A stretch of 64,000 bases of DNA, from positions 6,125 to 70,124 of the forward strand of contig DATDZA010000008.1 in assembly GCA_035288865.1 (NCBI GenBank). Direction: 5' to 3'. Each line of letters starts with the position of its first letter. Positions within the stretch are counted from its first letter, which is position 1. The notes beneath the pieces are model-generated. The model was not told where the DNA came from. It made no database searches and saw only the letters and a program-made list of their open reading frames with translations. This DNA is from GCA-2688775 sp035288865 (GTDB taxonomy: Archaea > Nanobdellota > Nanobdellia > Woesearchaeales > GW2011-AR4). Of this stretch, positions 49,786 to 58,890 are shown piece after piece. The position numbers were made by a program, and so were the translations under genes.

Positions 49786-51678
49786 TTACTTCACTCGCAC
49801 AGCTTCCAGATTCCTCGGAGCGACTGTTTCTATCCTGAAATTTTTGTGCATAGCGCTTGCCAAATCCAAGCATCTGGAGCTTTCGCCGTGATTTACAATT
49901 ATTTTTTTAGGCCGAGGCTCGCATTTTGCGACAAAATTCATCAGCTGGTTTCTTGATGAGTGCCCTGAAAAGCCATCGACTGTGTGAACCGACATTTTTA
50001 TCTGAAGCATTTCCTGCTTCCCCCCATCTGCAAATGTGAATTCTCTTTCGCCCTGCTGCATTCGTCTTCCCAATGAGCCTTCGCCCTGATAATTTACAAA
50101 TCCTATCGCGTTTTTTGGGTTATCGCATAAGTGCTTCAAGTACTGGACAGAGGGCCCGCCTGTCAGCATTCCGGAAGTTGCAAGTATAACACACGGCCCG
50201 GTGTTCTCAATCACATCCATTCTCTCCTGCTGCGAGCCGACCCTCTTGAAAACCTCATGCAGGAATGGATTCTGATCTTTGTGAAAAATTAATTTTCTAA
50301 CTGTGTTATTCAAATATTCAGGGTAAGCTGTGTGAATTGCTGTAACGTCCCACACCATTCCGTCAATATAAACTGGGATATGCTGCATTCTTCCTTCGCG
50401 CACCATTGCTTCAATTGCCAGCATTACTTCTTGCGCCCTTCCAACGCCCAAAGTTGGAATCAAAACCTTTCCACCTCTTTCAGTTGTTTCTTTTATGACT
50501 TTCATCAATTCTTCGTCAGTTTCCTGCCTGTGAGGCATTATATTATCTTTTCCACCATAAGTCGCTTCAAGCATTAAAGTTTCAAGCCTTGGAAATTGAG
50601 TCACTGCCGGCTCCAGCAACAACGTTTTTCCATATTTCTGATCACCACTATACAGGATGTTGTGCAGGCCATTTCCAACGTGAAGATGAACCATAGCACT
50701 TCCTAAAATATGTCCTGCATTGTACATTGTGATTCGGACATCAGGAGTTACATCGCTGACTTCGTTGTATTCAAGCGTAATTGTATGCTTGACCATCTCC
50801 TTGATTTCCTCGGCAGAGTAAATTGGCTCTTTGCCATCTGCTCGCTGGATTTTTATGAAATCAAGCATTAAAAGGGCAGAAACATCTCTTGTCGGCTCTG
50901 TGCAGTAAACGGGCCCCCTATATCCAAATTTAAAAAGATACGGGATAAAACCGCAATGATCAATGTGGGCGTGGCTTAAAATAACCGCGTCCAATTCATT
51001 AATATCAAATTCAGGAGCTTCAAGGTAAGGGTATGGCTTTGCATCGTCGGCTACGTTAATTCCGCAGTCCAGCAAAACTCTTGATTCTGGAGTCTGTAAT
51101 AAAATGCAGCTTCTTCCAACTTGCCGTCCGCTTCCAAGATAAGACAGCCTTATCCACTCATTTTTCTTTTCCCGTTTCCAACCGTCGTAAATCCTGTGGC
51201 CAACTTTGTCCAAAAATTTTCTCCTGTAATCACTGTGCTGGTAAAGAACTGCTCTAACATTTTCAATTAACTTTGAGCGTATAGCCGGCTTTCTTCTTAT
51301 TAGCGGAACCCAAAAAGTCTGCATTCTGATATCCCTCAGCAAAGAGCCCTGCTTGCCGATTGCAAGCCCTGGCTTGTCAGCTTCGATTATAACCCTGCTT
51401 CTCTGCGGATCAAATATTACCTGGTCAACTCCGGCTTCCTCCGGAACCAATGACCTGATGACTTTTTCGGCCTCTTCCATATCCATTGTAATGCTCGGGT
51501 CCGGCCTTAGCTCAACCCTTTTCTTTATGTCATCGACAATCCTCTTAATTATTCCGTTGTTATTAAGGAAAAAATCCTTGTTTTTTGTGTACAGGACTAT
51601 ATTTGCGCCTTCAAAATTAATGTCGCTTATAGTATTTTCCGGCAAGTTCCTCAGAATTTCCTTTGTAATGTCTGCCAT
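49786..51678 (-). CDS. Archaeal CPSF-like ribonuclease aCPSF1 (FttA)
   Basis: Beta-CASP metallo-beta-lactamase nuclease that cleaves nascent RNA and terminates transcription in archaea. Residues 1-145 contain two KH-like RNA-binding segments (including IEADKPGLAIGKQGSLLRDI). The nuclease core has ILSHAHIDHCGFIPYLFKFG near 231 (HxHxDH), YNAGHILGSAMVHL, LMLEATYGGKDN and, in the beta-CASP part, FVNYQGEGSLGRRMQQG and VHTVDGFSGHSSRNQLMNFV. The 630-residue length is typical. It lies beside psmB, a neighbourhood seen in many archaea. Given the U-tract-rich intergenic regions here, this is the likely termination factor. Confidence 0.95.
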   Translation of the reverse strand: MADITKEILRNLPENTISDINFEGANIVLYTKNKDFFLNNNGIIKRIVDDIKKRVELRPDPSITMDMEEAEKVIRSLVPEEAGVDQVIFDPQRSRVIIEADKPGLAIGKQGSLLRDIRMQTFWVPLIRRKPAIRSKLIENVRAVLYQHSDYRRKFLDKVGHRIYDGWKREKKNEWIRLSYLGSGRQVGRSCILLQTPESRVLLDCGINVADDAKPYPYLEAPEFDINELDAVILSHAHIDHCGFIPYLFKFGYRGPVYCTEPTRDVSALLMLDFIKIQRADGKEPIYSAEEIKEMVKHTITLEYNEVSDVTPDVRITMYNAGHILGSAMVHLHVGNGLHNILYSGDQKYGKTLLLEPAVTQFPRLETLMLEATYGGKDNIMPHRQETDEELMKVIKETTERGGKVLIPTLGVGRAQEVMLAIEAMVREGRMQHIPVYIDGMVWDVTAIHTAYPEYLNNTVRKLIFHKDQNPFLHEVFKRVGSQQERMDVIENTGPCVILATSGMLTGGPSVQYLKHLCDNPKNAIGFVNYQGEGSLGRRMQQGEREFTFADGGKQEMLQIKMSVHTVDGFSGHSSRNQLMNFVAKCEPRPKKIIVNHGESSRCLDLASAMHKNFRIETVAPRNLEAVRVK

Positions 51679-52007
51679 TTTATTTTAAGTAGAAAAATTT
51701 CTAATCAGTCTCAACTCCTGGGTTTTTATTGTTATTTTCATTATTTGAATTGTTTTATCTTAATTTTAAGCTTTGGATAGTTTTTTGAAGTAGTTTACTA
51801 GATTTTTATAAAAGGAATGCTTAGATTTACAAATTCAGTGCAATTATAAAATTCCTTCCCTGAGGATTTAATTTTTGATTTAAACTTGTATATAAACATC
51901 AAATTCCTAAAAACATAAAACTCAAAGACTAATCTCTTTTTAACTAATTAATTTTATTATTTTTTAAGACATTTCTTTTATTTAAATTTTGGAAGCTTGT
52001 AGAAAAG
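51679..52007. other. AT-rich interval between aCPSF1 and psmB
   Basis: These 329 bp hold no protein gene I can support. An imperfect stem with AAGGAAT (about 51823) and ATTCCTT (about 51852) arms is present. A TATA-like TTTATATAC on the minus strand near 51890-51900 could serve a transcript reading toward aCPSF1, whose own start lacks a close TATA box; this would give it a leader of about 200 nt. Confidence 0.3.
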
Positions 52008-52649
52008 TTATACTTCAATTCTGTAATCAAGTTCTTTTGTAAAAACTTTTTTGACGCCGTCTTTTGTTATCGTGTAAATATCAATCCCATTTCCTGAAGC
52101 AATGTCTCTCTGGACTGCTGCATTTATTCCCTTTGCAGCCAATTTAACTCCCTCATCGATGCTTAATCCCTTTTTGTAGAGCGTTTCTAAAACTCCAAAT
52201 GCCATGACAGAGCCGGAACCTGAAGAAATGTAATCATCAATCTCGACAATTGAGCCGTCGGGGCTTAAATCGTACAAGTGAAGCCCTTTTGAATCAACTC
52301 CGCCTAAAATGAAATGCGAGATTCCCGGAATTAAGCTGTATTTTCTTATGTTATTATATACAAAACTGCACAGCAGGCTCGCAGCCTCTCTCACGTTTGT
52401 TTCCCTTCCAGTTCTTAAATCCTTTAATTTAAGCTCGGCCTTTAGGTATTTTACTAGTAATTGAACGTCAGAAACTGTCCCTGCCACCGTGACGGCCATA
52501 TTGGCGGTTATTGGCATTATCTTATCAAACTTCTTCCATGCTACCAAGTACCCGGAAGTGGCTCTTTTATCAGCAGCCAATACAATGCCGTCCTTGCACA
52601 CTAAGCCTATAGTTGTTGTACCTGTTTTCAGTTCGTTATTTTCCATCAT
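52008..52649 (-). CDS. psmB: Proteasome subunit beta
   Basis: Catalytic subunit of the 20S proteasome. The N terminus MMENNELKTG is a short propeptide, with cleavage expected before TTTIGLVCKDGIVLAADKRA to expose the Thr nucleophile; Asp and Lys partners lie in that same block. GTVSDVQLLVKYLKAELKL and SSGSGSVMAFGVLETLYKKG, with the later Asp/Ser pair, are also typical. The 213-residue length is standard. No alpha subunit gene is in the window. Either of two adjacent Met codons (52649 or 52646) may start it. Confidence 0.95.
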   Translation of the reverse strand: MMENNELKTGTTTIGLVCKDGIVLAADKRATSGYLVAWKKFDKIMPITANMAVTVAGTVSDVQLLVKYLKAELKLKDLRTGRETNVREAASLLCSFVYNNIRKYSLIPGISHFILGGVDSKGLHLYDLSPDGSIVEIDDYISSGSGSVMAFGVLETLYKKGLSIDEGVKLAAKGINAAVQRDIASGNGIDIYTITKDGVKKVFTKELDYRIEV

Positions 52650-52697
52650 GAAAACCTATGAAGAATTTCTTATTATGGAGTTATATTGAAGTAATAT

Positions 52698-53099
52698 TTA
52701 AAGGTTGCGGTCATCAACTTGTTGCTGTTGAAATAATTTTTTTATAAATTCATCCAAATTCTGCGAGCCTCTGTTTTTGTCATAAAGAATAACTTGAGTC
52801 CCATCTTTGGCCACTTGGTCCAGTTGCAATTGCAAGCTGGCAGCGGCGTGTGAGGTAGTCACTATAGCCACTATGCCTCCTCTTATTTCATTTGCCTGCC
52901 TGACCAATTCAATTCCATTAATTTGATTTTGACCAAGATTGTAATCACATACAAGAAGGTCTATTCCCATTTCCCCATGCAAAATTTTCAAGGCTTCTGC
53001 TGGATTTGTCGCTATTGTCAGAGGATATTGGAACCCAAGCGCTGCCCTATATTCTGCTAGCTCAAATGGTTCATCGCTGACTGCAAGTATTGATGGCAT
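52698..53099 (-). CDS. Stand-alone response-regulator receiver-like protein
   Basis: A 133-residue CheY-like domain. SILAVSDEPFELAEYRAALG gives the first strand with an acidic residue, LLVCDYNLGQNQINGIELVR near 50 gives the phospho-acceptor Asp, and AIVTTSHAAASLQLQ gives the Thr/Ser switch. The usual Lys is probably in YDKNRGSQNLDEF. It has no output domain, so it would act on a partner. No histidine kinase is in the window. A minus-strand TATA box is about 28 nt upstream. Confidence 0.75.
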   Translation of the reverse strand: MPSILAVSDEPFELAEYRAALGFQYPLTIATNPAEALKILHGEMGIDLLVCDYNLGQNQINGIELVRQANEIRGGIVAIVTTSHAAASLQLQLDQVAKDGTQVILYDKNRGSQNLDEFIKKLFQQQQVDDRNL

Positions 53100-53142
53100 G
53101 TTGGTTCAAAATCTCCTTAAGAATTTAAATATTTCGGTGGGA

Positions 53143-53472
53143 TTAGATTTGTCGTGCCATATAAGTGCCATTAGATTCCCTTCCAAGCTCAAAATCTATT
53201 TTACCCAATAGTCTACCTGAGTAAACTAATATACTTATTTTTTCGTGAGGCTCTACAGGTTTTAAAGTGACCGTTTTCTTTGCTAAATTGCCACCTTGGT
53301 CGAATGGGAGGATATATTTTTGATTCAAGTTGAAACCTGGAGATTGTATTTCATAAGAAATAGGATGATATTCGTCAGCATTTAGGGGTTCATATAGAAC
53401 TGATAAATTAACTGTATCTTCTAATTGAAATTTGGCTGGAGAAAGCTCAGCAGTAACAATGCCAATATTCAA
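53143..53472 (-). CDS. Small beta-rich protein of unknown function
   Basis: A 109-residue protein rich in predicted beta strands (LEDTVNLSVLYEPLNADEYH, ISILVYSGRLLGKIDFELG), possibly an Ig-like or C2-like sandwich. I do not recognise a family. The only in-frame start is TTG 53472. A TATA box sits about 27 nt upstream of position 53511 with no start codon there, so the N terminus is uncertain. It precedes the receiver-domain gene by 43 bp on the same strand. Confidence 0.5.
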   Translation of the reverse strand: MNIGIVTAELSPAKFQLEDTVNLSVLYEPLNADEYHPISYEIQSPGFNLNQKYILPFDQGGNLAKKTVTLKPVEPHEKISILVYSGRLLGKIDFELGRESNGTYMARQI

Positions 53473-53570
53473 ACCTGTACTTGTCTTAAATGATCTGCTT
53501 TGGCTTAATGAATTAGTAATTTTCCCTCACCGGTTATAAATAAAAAGCAAAAACAGCAAGTCTAAATGGT

Positions 53571-54341
53571 TTATTTCAAGCTTCCTTCAAACAAAATATT
53601 CACAGCATTTACGAAGAATGGAGAATCTATCCAGACTGCAACTTCATAATCGGGCGCAACTGAATCGTTAGAAATCATAAACAACATTTCCTTGCCGTCG
53701 ATTGTAATGAAGCTCGTATGTGGATTATAATCAGCGGGTTCAACATTCATCAATTTTTTTATTATTGTCTTGTTGTAAGGGGCATAAAGCTTGGCTTTAA
53801 TTCCTTTTTTAGCGAAATTAGGCATGAAATTTTTCAAAAGCTTGGCATATCTGTCAAGATGATGGTGTGTTGCTACAATTACAATGCTTGATTTTGCCTT
53901 TGGAATCAAATCCTTGACAAACCTGTTTACTGCAGTTCTTCCCACTATTGATTTTGAAATTGAAGAAATATCCACGTGCTGGACACCGGTTTTATGAAGC
54001 AATTCCAGCTCTTTGAATTCATCAGTTTCCTTTATGCTTTCCATCTGAGAAGATAGCTCATCCGCGTCTTCCCTGATATTCCTCTTGACTCTTTCAAGGA
54101 TTACTTCCGGCTCCACGACAAGATATTTTATCGGCTTGCCTATTTTCATAATGATAAAACCTTTTTTCTCCAAAGATTCTAAAACATCATAGCATCTGCT
54201 CCTTGGAACTCCTGAGATGTCAGCTAATTCTCCCGCAGAGGCAATCCCCCTAGTAAGAAGAGAAGTCCATATCTTGACTTCATAAATATTAAGCTTGAAG
54301 TGTTTCTTTAAATCCAGTAAAAATTGTTTTTCTTGATGCAT
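53571..54341 (-). CDS. TrmB-family transcriptional regulator
   Basis: A 256-residue protein with an N-terminal winged helix (KHFKLNIYEVKIWTSLLTRG, then ELADISGVPRSRCYDVLESL and EKKGFIIM), a coiled linker, and a C-terminal domain of the PLD-like/TrmB-associated kind (IPKAKSSIVIVATHHHLDRY, FITIDGKEMLFMI). The THHHLDRY stretch is suggestive of ligand or metal binding. Ligand and targets are unknown. A minus-strand TATA box is about 25 nt upstream. No obvious palindrome is present in its short upstream region, in contrast to the TrmB-type gene at 37153. Confidence 0.85.
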   Translation of the reverse strand: MHQEKQFLLDLKKHFKLNIYEVKIWTSLLTRGIASAGELADISGVPRSRCYDVLESLEKKGFIIMKIGKPIKYLVVEPEVILERVKRNIREDADELSSQMESIKETDEFKELELLHKTGVQHVDISSISKSIVGRTAVNRFVKDLIPKAKSSIVIVATHHHLDRYAKLLKNFMPNFAKKGIKAKLYAPYNKTIIKKLMNVEPADYNPHTSFITIDGKEMLFMISNDSVAPDYEVAVWIDSPFFVNAVNILFEGSLK

Positions 54342-54374
54342 TTGACTTTCATTTATTTCGGTTTTTATAATTCA

Positions 54375-54626
54375 CTATTTTTTCATTTCTTCTCTTTGGG
54401 CTGAATTTTTCGGAGCTGATGCACTTAACAAAGCTTCAAGTGCATAGTATAATGGAGTTTCTCTGCCCACAGTTGTTCCAATTACAGTACCGCCTGGGTT
54501 TTGGTATGACCAATTTCCCCCATCTTTAAAACACAACATATGATCAAATACTTCCCAACCCCCAACAAAACCCGTCACAACATCTTCGATTTTAACATCT
54601 GCACCCGGAAATATACCCAATAACAT
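54375..54626 (-). CDS. Small protein of unknown function, possibly the 3' part of a split gene
   Basis: An 83-residue frame (MLLGIFPGADVKIEDVVTGF onwards) ending in PKNSAQREEMKK. It overlaps the upstream small frame (54592-54786) by 35 bp in another frame. In its own frame the sequence stays open back to a TGA with AGNPKLC before the Met, so the two frames could be one gene broken by a single-base shift. No domain recognised. Probably part of the transcript that starts with the surface protein gene. Confidence 0.5.
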   Translation of the reverse strand: MLLGIFPGADVKIEDVVTGFVGGWEVFDHMLCFKDGGNWSYQNPGGTVIGTTVGRETPLYYALEALLSASAPKNSAQREEMKK

Positions 54627-54786
54627 GCATAACTTGGGGTTCCCTGCTCAAACTATATGCCTCTTGGCGATATCCTGAGTCTCGTGAGGGTAATGTTGGA
54701 TCTTGTGAAGGTAAAATTGGAACTTGAACCATAAGTCCATTTTTATAGGGTAACTCCTCAACTCTTAAATCTAATGGAATTCCCAT
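54592..54786 (-). CDS. Small protein of unknown function behind the surface protein
   Basis: A 64-residue frame whose ATG follows the stop of the surface-protein gene by 2 nt, so it is co-transcribed. The sequence (MGIPLDLRVEELPYKNGLMV, then QVPILPSQDPTLPSRDS) is Pro-rich and has no known motif. It ends HVIGYISGCRC, inside the start of the next frame. It may be a real small protein coupled to the next one, or the 5' part of a frameshifted gene of about 145 codons. Confidence 0.45.
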   Translation of the reverse strand: MGIPLDLRVEELPYKNGLMVQVPILPSQDPTLPSRDSGYRQEAYSLSREPQVMHVIGYISGCRC

Positions 54787-54788
54787 TC

Positions 54789-55883
54789 TTAATCCCTTCT
54801 CACGAATAATGCAACAATCAGTATAATTCCAACAATTACTGCAATTATTTCCGCTATGATTATTCCTATAACAAATGCATTGCCCTTGAAAAAACTTTCC
54901 TGCGTTACAGTTGTGTCAGGAGGCAACGGTCCCAGAGCTACATTTCCAGTTGTCTGGGTGGTTGTAGTTGTGGTAGGTGTTGTTGTAGTTTGAGTTGTCT
55001 GAGTAGTTGTTTGAGTATTTTGATTATTCTGAGTGCCTGTAGTTTCAGTTGTCGCTGTTGGGCAATCGCTTACTGTAAGCTGAACCGTGCCGTCCGTCTT
55101 CTTTCTGTCGTCATTATATAAAACTGACAAATCTATTGGATAAGTTCCAGCTTCAATGCTATTTGGAACTGAGAATGTATAAGTCTTTAGAAACTTGCTT
55201 TCTACAGAGTTTGCTTCTGCAAGCAGATCAGTTACCTGGTCTTTAATATCAATACCAAGGTCAGAATTTGCCAATTCAATGTTTACAGTTTCCTCATCTT
55301 CTGTTCCTATGTTCAATATGCCAAGGTTTAATTTAATGTTTTTTCTGCTGCATACTACTTCAGAGGGAACTACATCGAGTTTAGTTATCTTAATATCGTG
55401 AGACTGTTTATTTACCTCGAGGTGAAGGGTCATCTGATCGTCCTGCGATGTGCCGTTTCTGTCATTGCCATCTGCTTCAATCAAAACATCATAAGTGCTT
55501 TCGTCAACCTCAACTGGAACCTTGAATTTTAATGTAATCCTTCGTGTGCTGCCCGTACCCAGATCAAAAGTATTTGATTCCTCTTCAAGATCATCGCCGT
55601 CGTCAATGCCAGAAATGGTTGTTTTTACTGTTATATCTTCGATTCTTAAATTTTCAGAGGAAGTATAATTATTTTTCATGGAAATTCTAAATTCAACATT
55701 GTCACCCGGCTTTGCGTCTTCTCTTATAGTGTCCCCATTATGTAAATTATTGGACGTCCTGCTTCCTACTTTGGCATCAACGTCATCAAATTGCAAATGA
55801 AGACCTGAAGCATAGACAGAACTCATCAAAACTATCATAAATAACACACTTACAAACAGGATTTTTATCTTTATTTTAACCAC
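54789..55883 (-). CDS. Cell-surface protein with signal peptide, Ig-like domains, Thr stalk and C-terminal anchor
   Basis: A 364-residue envelope protein. Residues 1-25 (MVKIKIKILFVSVLFMIVLM and SSVYASG) are a signal peptide. Two beta-rich segments follow: VEFRISMKNNYTSSENLRIE to LHLEVNK (about 45-160) and ITKLDVVPSEVVCSRKNIKL to VQLTVSD (about 165-275), resembling CARDB/Ig-like modules with two Cys. Residues about 278-315 form a Thr/Gln-rich stalk of the kind that is often glycosylated, and the last 30 are a membrane anchor ending LFVRRD. The start is GTG. It is probably an S-layer-associated or adhesion protein. Confidence 0.82.
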   Translation of the reverse strand: MVKIKIKILFVSVLFMIVLMSSVYASGLHLQFDDVDAKVGSRTSNNLHNGDTIREDAKPGDNVEFRISMKNNYTSSENLRIEDITVKTTISGIDDGDDLEEESNTFDLGTGSTRRITLKFKVPVEVDESTYDVLIEADGNDRNGTSQDDQMTLHLEVNKQSHDIKITKLDVVPSEVVCSRKNIKLNLGILNIGTEDEETVNIELANSDLGIDIKDQVTDLLAEANSVESKFLKTYTFSVPNSIEAGTYPIDLSVLYNDDRKKTDGTVQLTVSDCPTATTETTGTQNNQNTQTTTQTTQTTTTPTTTTTTQTTGNVALGPLPPDTTVTQESFFKGNAFVIGIIIAEIIAVIVGIILIVALFVRRD

Positions 55884-56075
55884 CTTAGGTAAATGAAAAT
55901 ATCACTAGTATTTAAAGCTTTTGCTATTTTATAATAGTAACAAAATGAATATATCTAAAATCAAATAATATTTAAAAACAAATATATACACGTTAGGCAT
56001 AAACCTCCGGACATTGATGAATTTGATGCCGTATGGTTTAGAAAAATATAAATATACTCTGGAGTTAAAATAACT

Positions 56076-56651
56076 ATGGTTGGCAACATACCAAATTACA
56101 CTAAATATGATATTCTAAGGTGCTTTTTACGGCTAAGCGGGAATGTCGGAAGACTGGAATTATCGAAGGAATTGGGGCTTGGCGAAGGGACTATAAGAAC
56201 AATTCTTGATATTTTGAAATCAAAGAATCTGCTAGATTCAACGAAAAAAGGCCACTTTCTCAGCAAAGAAGGAATCCAAGAGTTAAACCTTATTTTGAAC
56301 AATATTGAATCGCCAAAAATTATTGAATCCAGGGTTATTTATCCGGAATACAAAAAAATTGCAGTTTTATTGAAAAAATCCCATGAATTGAAAGAGGTTT
56401 ACAGGTTAAGGGATATTGCAGTCAGAAATCGAGCGGAAGGTGCCCTGATTCTTAAGTTTGAAAACAGGCTTTATGCCTCTGAATCAGAATTTAAAGGCGA
56501 TTTTAGTGAATTAAACAATTATTTTGAATTTAAAAATGGTGATGTCTTGATAATAGCATTTTCAGGCGAGCTAAGAAATGGAGAAACCGGAGCATTGGCT
56601 ATTGTGGTAGAATTAAATGATGTTTTGAAAAAGTTTATAAATAAATTTTAA
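56076..56651 (+). CDS. Winged-helix protein of the DUF4443 type
   Basis: A 191-residue archaeal protein. Residues 1-75 form a winged helix (YDILRCFLRLSGNVGRLELS, then KELGLGEGTIRTILDILKSK and GHFLSKEG). The second half (EYKKIAVLLKKSHELKEVYR, LRDIAVRNRAEGALILKFEN) resembles the conserved C-terminal part of DUF4443 proteins, a family of predicted archaeal regulators. A TATA box centred 27 nt upstream supports the ATG. prs follows by 45 bp on the same strand and may be regulated with it. Confidence 0.75.
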   Translation: MVGNIPNYTKYDILRCFLRLSGNVGRLELSKELGLGEGTIRTILDILKSKNLLDSTKKGHFLSKEGIQELNLILNNIESPKIIESRVIYPEYKKIAVLLKKSHELKEVYRLRDIAVRNRAEGALILKFENRLYASESEFKGDFSELNNYFEFKNGDVLIIAFSGELRNGETGALAIVVELNDVLKKFINKF

Positions 56652-56696
56652 AATAGGTTAAATAATAAGAAGTAACGCTACATTCAAAAGGATAAA

Positions 56697-57575
56697 ATGC
56701 AAATAATAAGCTGCTCGCACGGGATTCATTTAGGGATTTCAATCGCCAAGAAACTAAATAAAAAGCATTTTGCATTAATTGTCAGTAAGTTCCCCGACGA
56801 CGAATTATTGGTAAAGTTTAATTCCAATCTAAAAAATGAAGAGGTTGTTTTAGTCCAATCATTCTATACTAATATTAGCGATTGCCTGATTGAAGTAATC
56901 CTTGCATCAGCAACTGCAAAAGACCTTGGCGCGAAAAAAATCATTTTACTTGCACCTTATTTTCCCTATCTTAGGCAGGACAAGAGATTTCATCCAGGAG
57001 AAAGTATAAGCCAAGGGATAGTAGCCGGATTAATTGATAAGTATTTTGATGAAGTTTACGTAATAGACCCACATCTGCACAGAAAAGAATCGTTAAATGA
57101 GATTTTTAAGATTAAGTCAATAAAATTAACAGCAAATGATTTAATTGCTGATTACATCCGGAAAAACATAAAAAATCCAATTTTAATCGGCCCTGATTCC
57201 GAAAGCTACAAGTGGGCAAGAGATGTGGCAGAAAAGATAGGCGCTGAGTCAAGGATTTTAACAAAGAAAAGGTTTTCTTCTTATCATGTTAAAGTCAAGT
57301 TAAATAAAAAAGTGGATTTAAGGGGCAAAAATGCAGTTATTGTCGATGATATAGTAAGCACTGGCCACACGATAATAGAAGCTTCCAACTTATTAAGAAA
57401 ATTAGGCGCGAAGAATATTTACTGCATCTGCGTTCACGGGATATTTGTGGAAGATGCCCTTAAAAAGCTCGAGAAAAATAAAATAAAAATAATTTCTACG
57501 AACACCATTCCAAATAAAGTCGCAAAGATTGATGTGAGCGGAGTTTTTATTACTTATTTCAACACTAGAAAGTAG
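56697..57575 (+). CDS. prs: Ribose-phosphate pyrophosphokinase
   Basis: Makes PRPP from ribose-5-phosphate and ATP, the shared precursor of the purine and histidine genes in this window. The 292-residue protein has SKFPDDELLVKFNSNLKNEE, LAPYFPYLRQDKRFHPGESI (catalytic loop), YVIDPHLHR (metal-binding His) and the PRPP-binding AVIVDDIVSTGHTIIEASNL near 215. The length is typical for archaea. A weak SD (AAGGA) precedes the ATG, in keeping with possible co-transcription with the DUF4443 gene. Confidence 0.95.
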   Translation: MQIISCSHGIHLGISIAKKLNKKHFALIVSKFPDDELLVKFNSNLKNEEVVLVQSFYTNISDCLIEVILASATAKDLGAKKIILLAPYFPYLRQDKRFHPGESISQGIVAGLIDKYFDEVYVIDPHLHRKESLNEIFKIKSIKLTANDLIADYIRKNIKNPILIGPDSESYKWARDVAEKIGAESRILTKKRFSSYHVKVKLNKKVDLRGKNAVIVDDIVSTGHTIIEASNLLRKLGAKNIYCICVHGIFVEDALKKLEKNKIKIISTNTIPNKVAKIDVSGVFITYFNTRK

Positions 57576-57624
57576 TAACTAAACGAAAGATTTATAAAGA
57601 GGGTTTAAGATGTTAATGAGAAGA

Positions 57625-58890
57625 ATGAGCCAAACTGCAGTTCCACCGCTAGAAGAAATCCTAGATTTTTATAAAAAGAAGGATATTCTTGCATTTGAAG
57701 ATGAAGTTAGAGTCATGGCAGAAAGAATAAGAATGGCTCCAACTGAAATTGATCCGAGTAAAATACAAATATATGCTTCACAATTAATGGTTTGGCCTTT
57801 GATTGAAACTTATTACTTATGGCAAAAGTCACTTGACAAACAGCTTGCTGGGGAAGAATTAGCTAAGTTAGATGAACTTGGAATGAAGCAAAGTGCTTTG
57901 ATTGTCAGTGATGATTCAAGGAAACTAATGCAAAATTTGAATGTGGATGGCAATTTCCGAATTCGATTCCTTAACCCCTATCAGTACTCAAGAGACGAAT
58001 TTATAAGCATAGTTCTTTCGGTTATGTGCGGGCCTCTTGAGAAACATGTTAGAAGGACAAGAATGGGCAACACGAAAATATTGCATGATGCCCAAATGGG
58101 TGGAACGGTATATATAGCTGGTGACGACTTAAAAAATCCGAAGGTAGCATATCAAAATACTGGTTCTACAACCCTTAGAACCCCTGCGTACTCTTTCCTG
58201 CAAAGATCTTTTGTTTGTATTGACAGAAAATCGCAACCTTTCTTGTTTATGGACAATGTGGAAGGCGGTTGCCCTTATTTTAGGCGACTGGATCATTGGA
58301 GGGGGATGGATGAGGATTCGCAGAATCAGGTTTATCCAAACAGAATTCAAGAAGCTTTTTTTGGTTTGGCTGCAGCAATGAATATGGCATCTCAATTGGG
58401 GTTAGCTTATGTTGTCCCTCGAGATTTTGAACTCGTTGAATTAGCTAGATTACTTGGCGTGCGAGAGCGAAGAGTGTTTTTGAAGGATTCAGAATGGAAA
58501 ATTGGACTAAAATCAGAAACGCCCTATACTGGAGTATACACACATTCCCTATACAGGGGCAATGGAAATCACGATGGACATCAACTCAGACACCCAATTA
58601 TGGATATTTTTCCTTATAGTGATCCGGAACAGATGATTGCGCAAATAAAAAGACTGGAAGCCGAAATTGTAACTGAAAATTGGGATAGGCGAACAAAAGC
58701 TACTCCAAAAACATTTGAAAGATTAAAAATGATGTCAGCTTTGAATGATATTATCCAAGCTTATCCTTTGATGCCGAAGTACATACAAGATAGTTCGTTG
58801 ACCGCAACTACAAATGCCCTTAGAGTTGTTGGGCCGCTAATCGAATATAGTACACTCAATAATTCTTCCCAAACAATGCCCAGAATTTAG
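57625..58890 (+). CDS. Large protein of unknown function
   Basis: A roughly 421-residue soluble protein that I cannot assign. It contains a conserved-looking core (CGPLEKHVRRTRMGNTKILH, GGTVYIAGDDLKNPKVAYQN), a Cys/His-bearing MDNVEGGCPYFRRLDHWRGM stretch, and RGNGNHDGHQLRHPIMDIFP, so a metal or nucleotide site is possible but unproven. ATG 57625 is preferred to ATG 57610 and 57616 because the TATA box (about 57591-57598) is too close to the latter two. Its 3' end overlaps the convergent proS by 35 bp. Confidence 0.65.
   Translation: MSQTAVPPLEEILDFYKKKDILAFEDEVRVMAERIRMAPTEIDPSKIQIYASQLMVWPLIETYYLWQKSLDKQLAGEELAKLDELGMKQSALIVSDDSRKLMQNLNVDGNFRIRFLNPYQYSRDEFISIVLSVMCGPLEKHVRRTRMGNTKILHDAQMGGTVYIAGDDLKNPKVAYQNTGSTTLRTPAYSFLQRSFVCIDRKSQPFLFMDNVEGGCPYFRRLDHWRGMDEDSQNQVYPNRIQEAFFGLAAAMNMASQLGLAYVVPRDFELVELARLLGVRERRVFLKDSEWKIGLKSETPYTGVYTHSLYRGNGNHDGHQLRHPIMDIFPYSDPEQMIAQIKRLEAEIVTENWDRRTKATPKTFERLKMMSALNDIIQAYPLMPKYIQDSSLTATTNALRVVGPLIEYSTLNNSSQTMPRI

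Noticed and set aside
51819..51860. Imperfect stem in the aCPSF1-psmB gap as a terminator or small RNA.
   Set aside because: Seven-bp AT-rich arms with a long loop are expected by chance in sequence this AT-rich.
55980..56040. TTGATGA near 56015 as a C box of a C/D guide RNA after a TATA-like sequence at about 55983.
   Set aside because: No D box (CTGA) at a suitable distance and no internal C'/D' pair.
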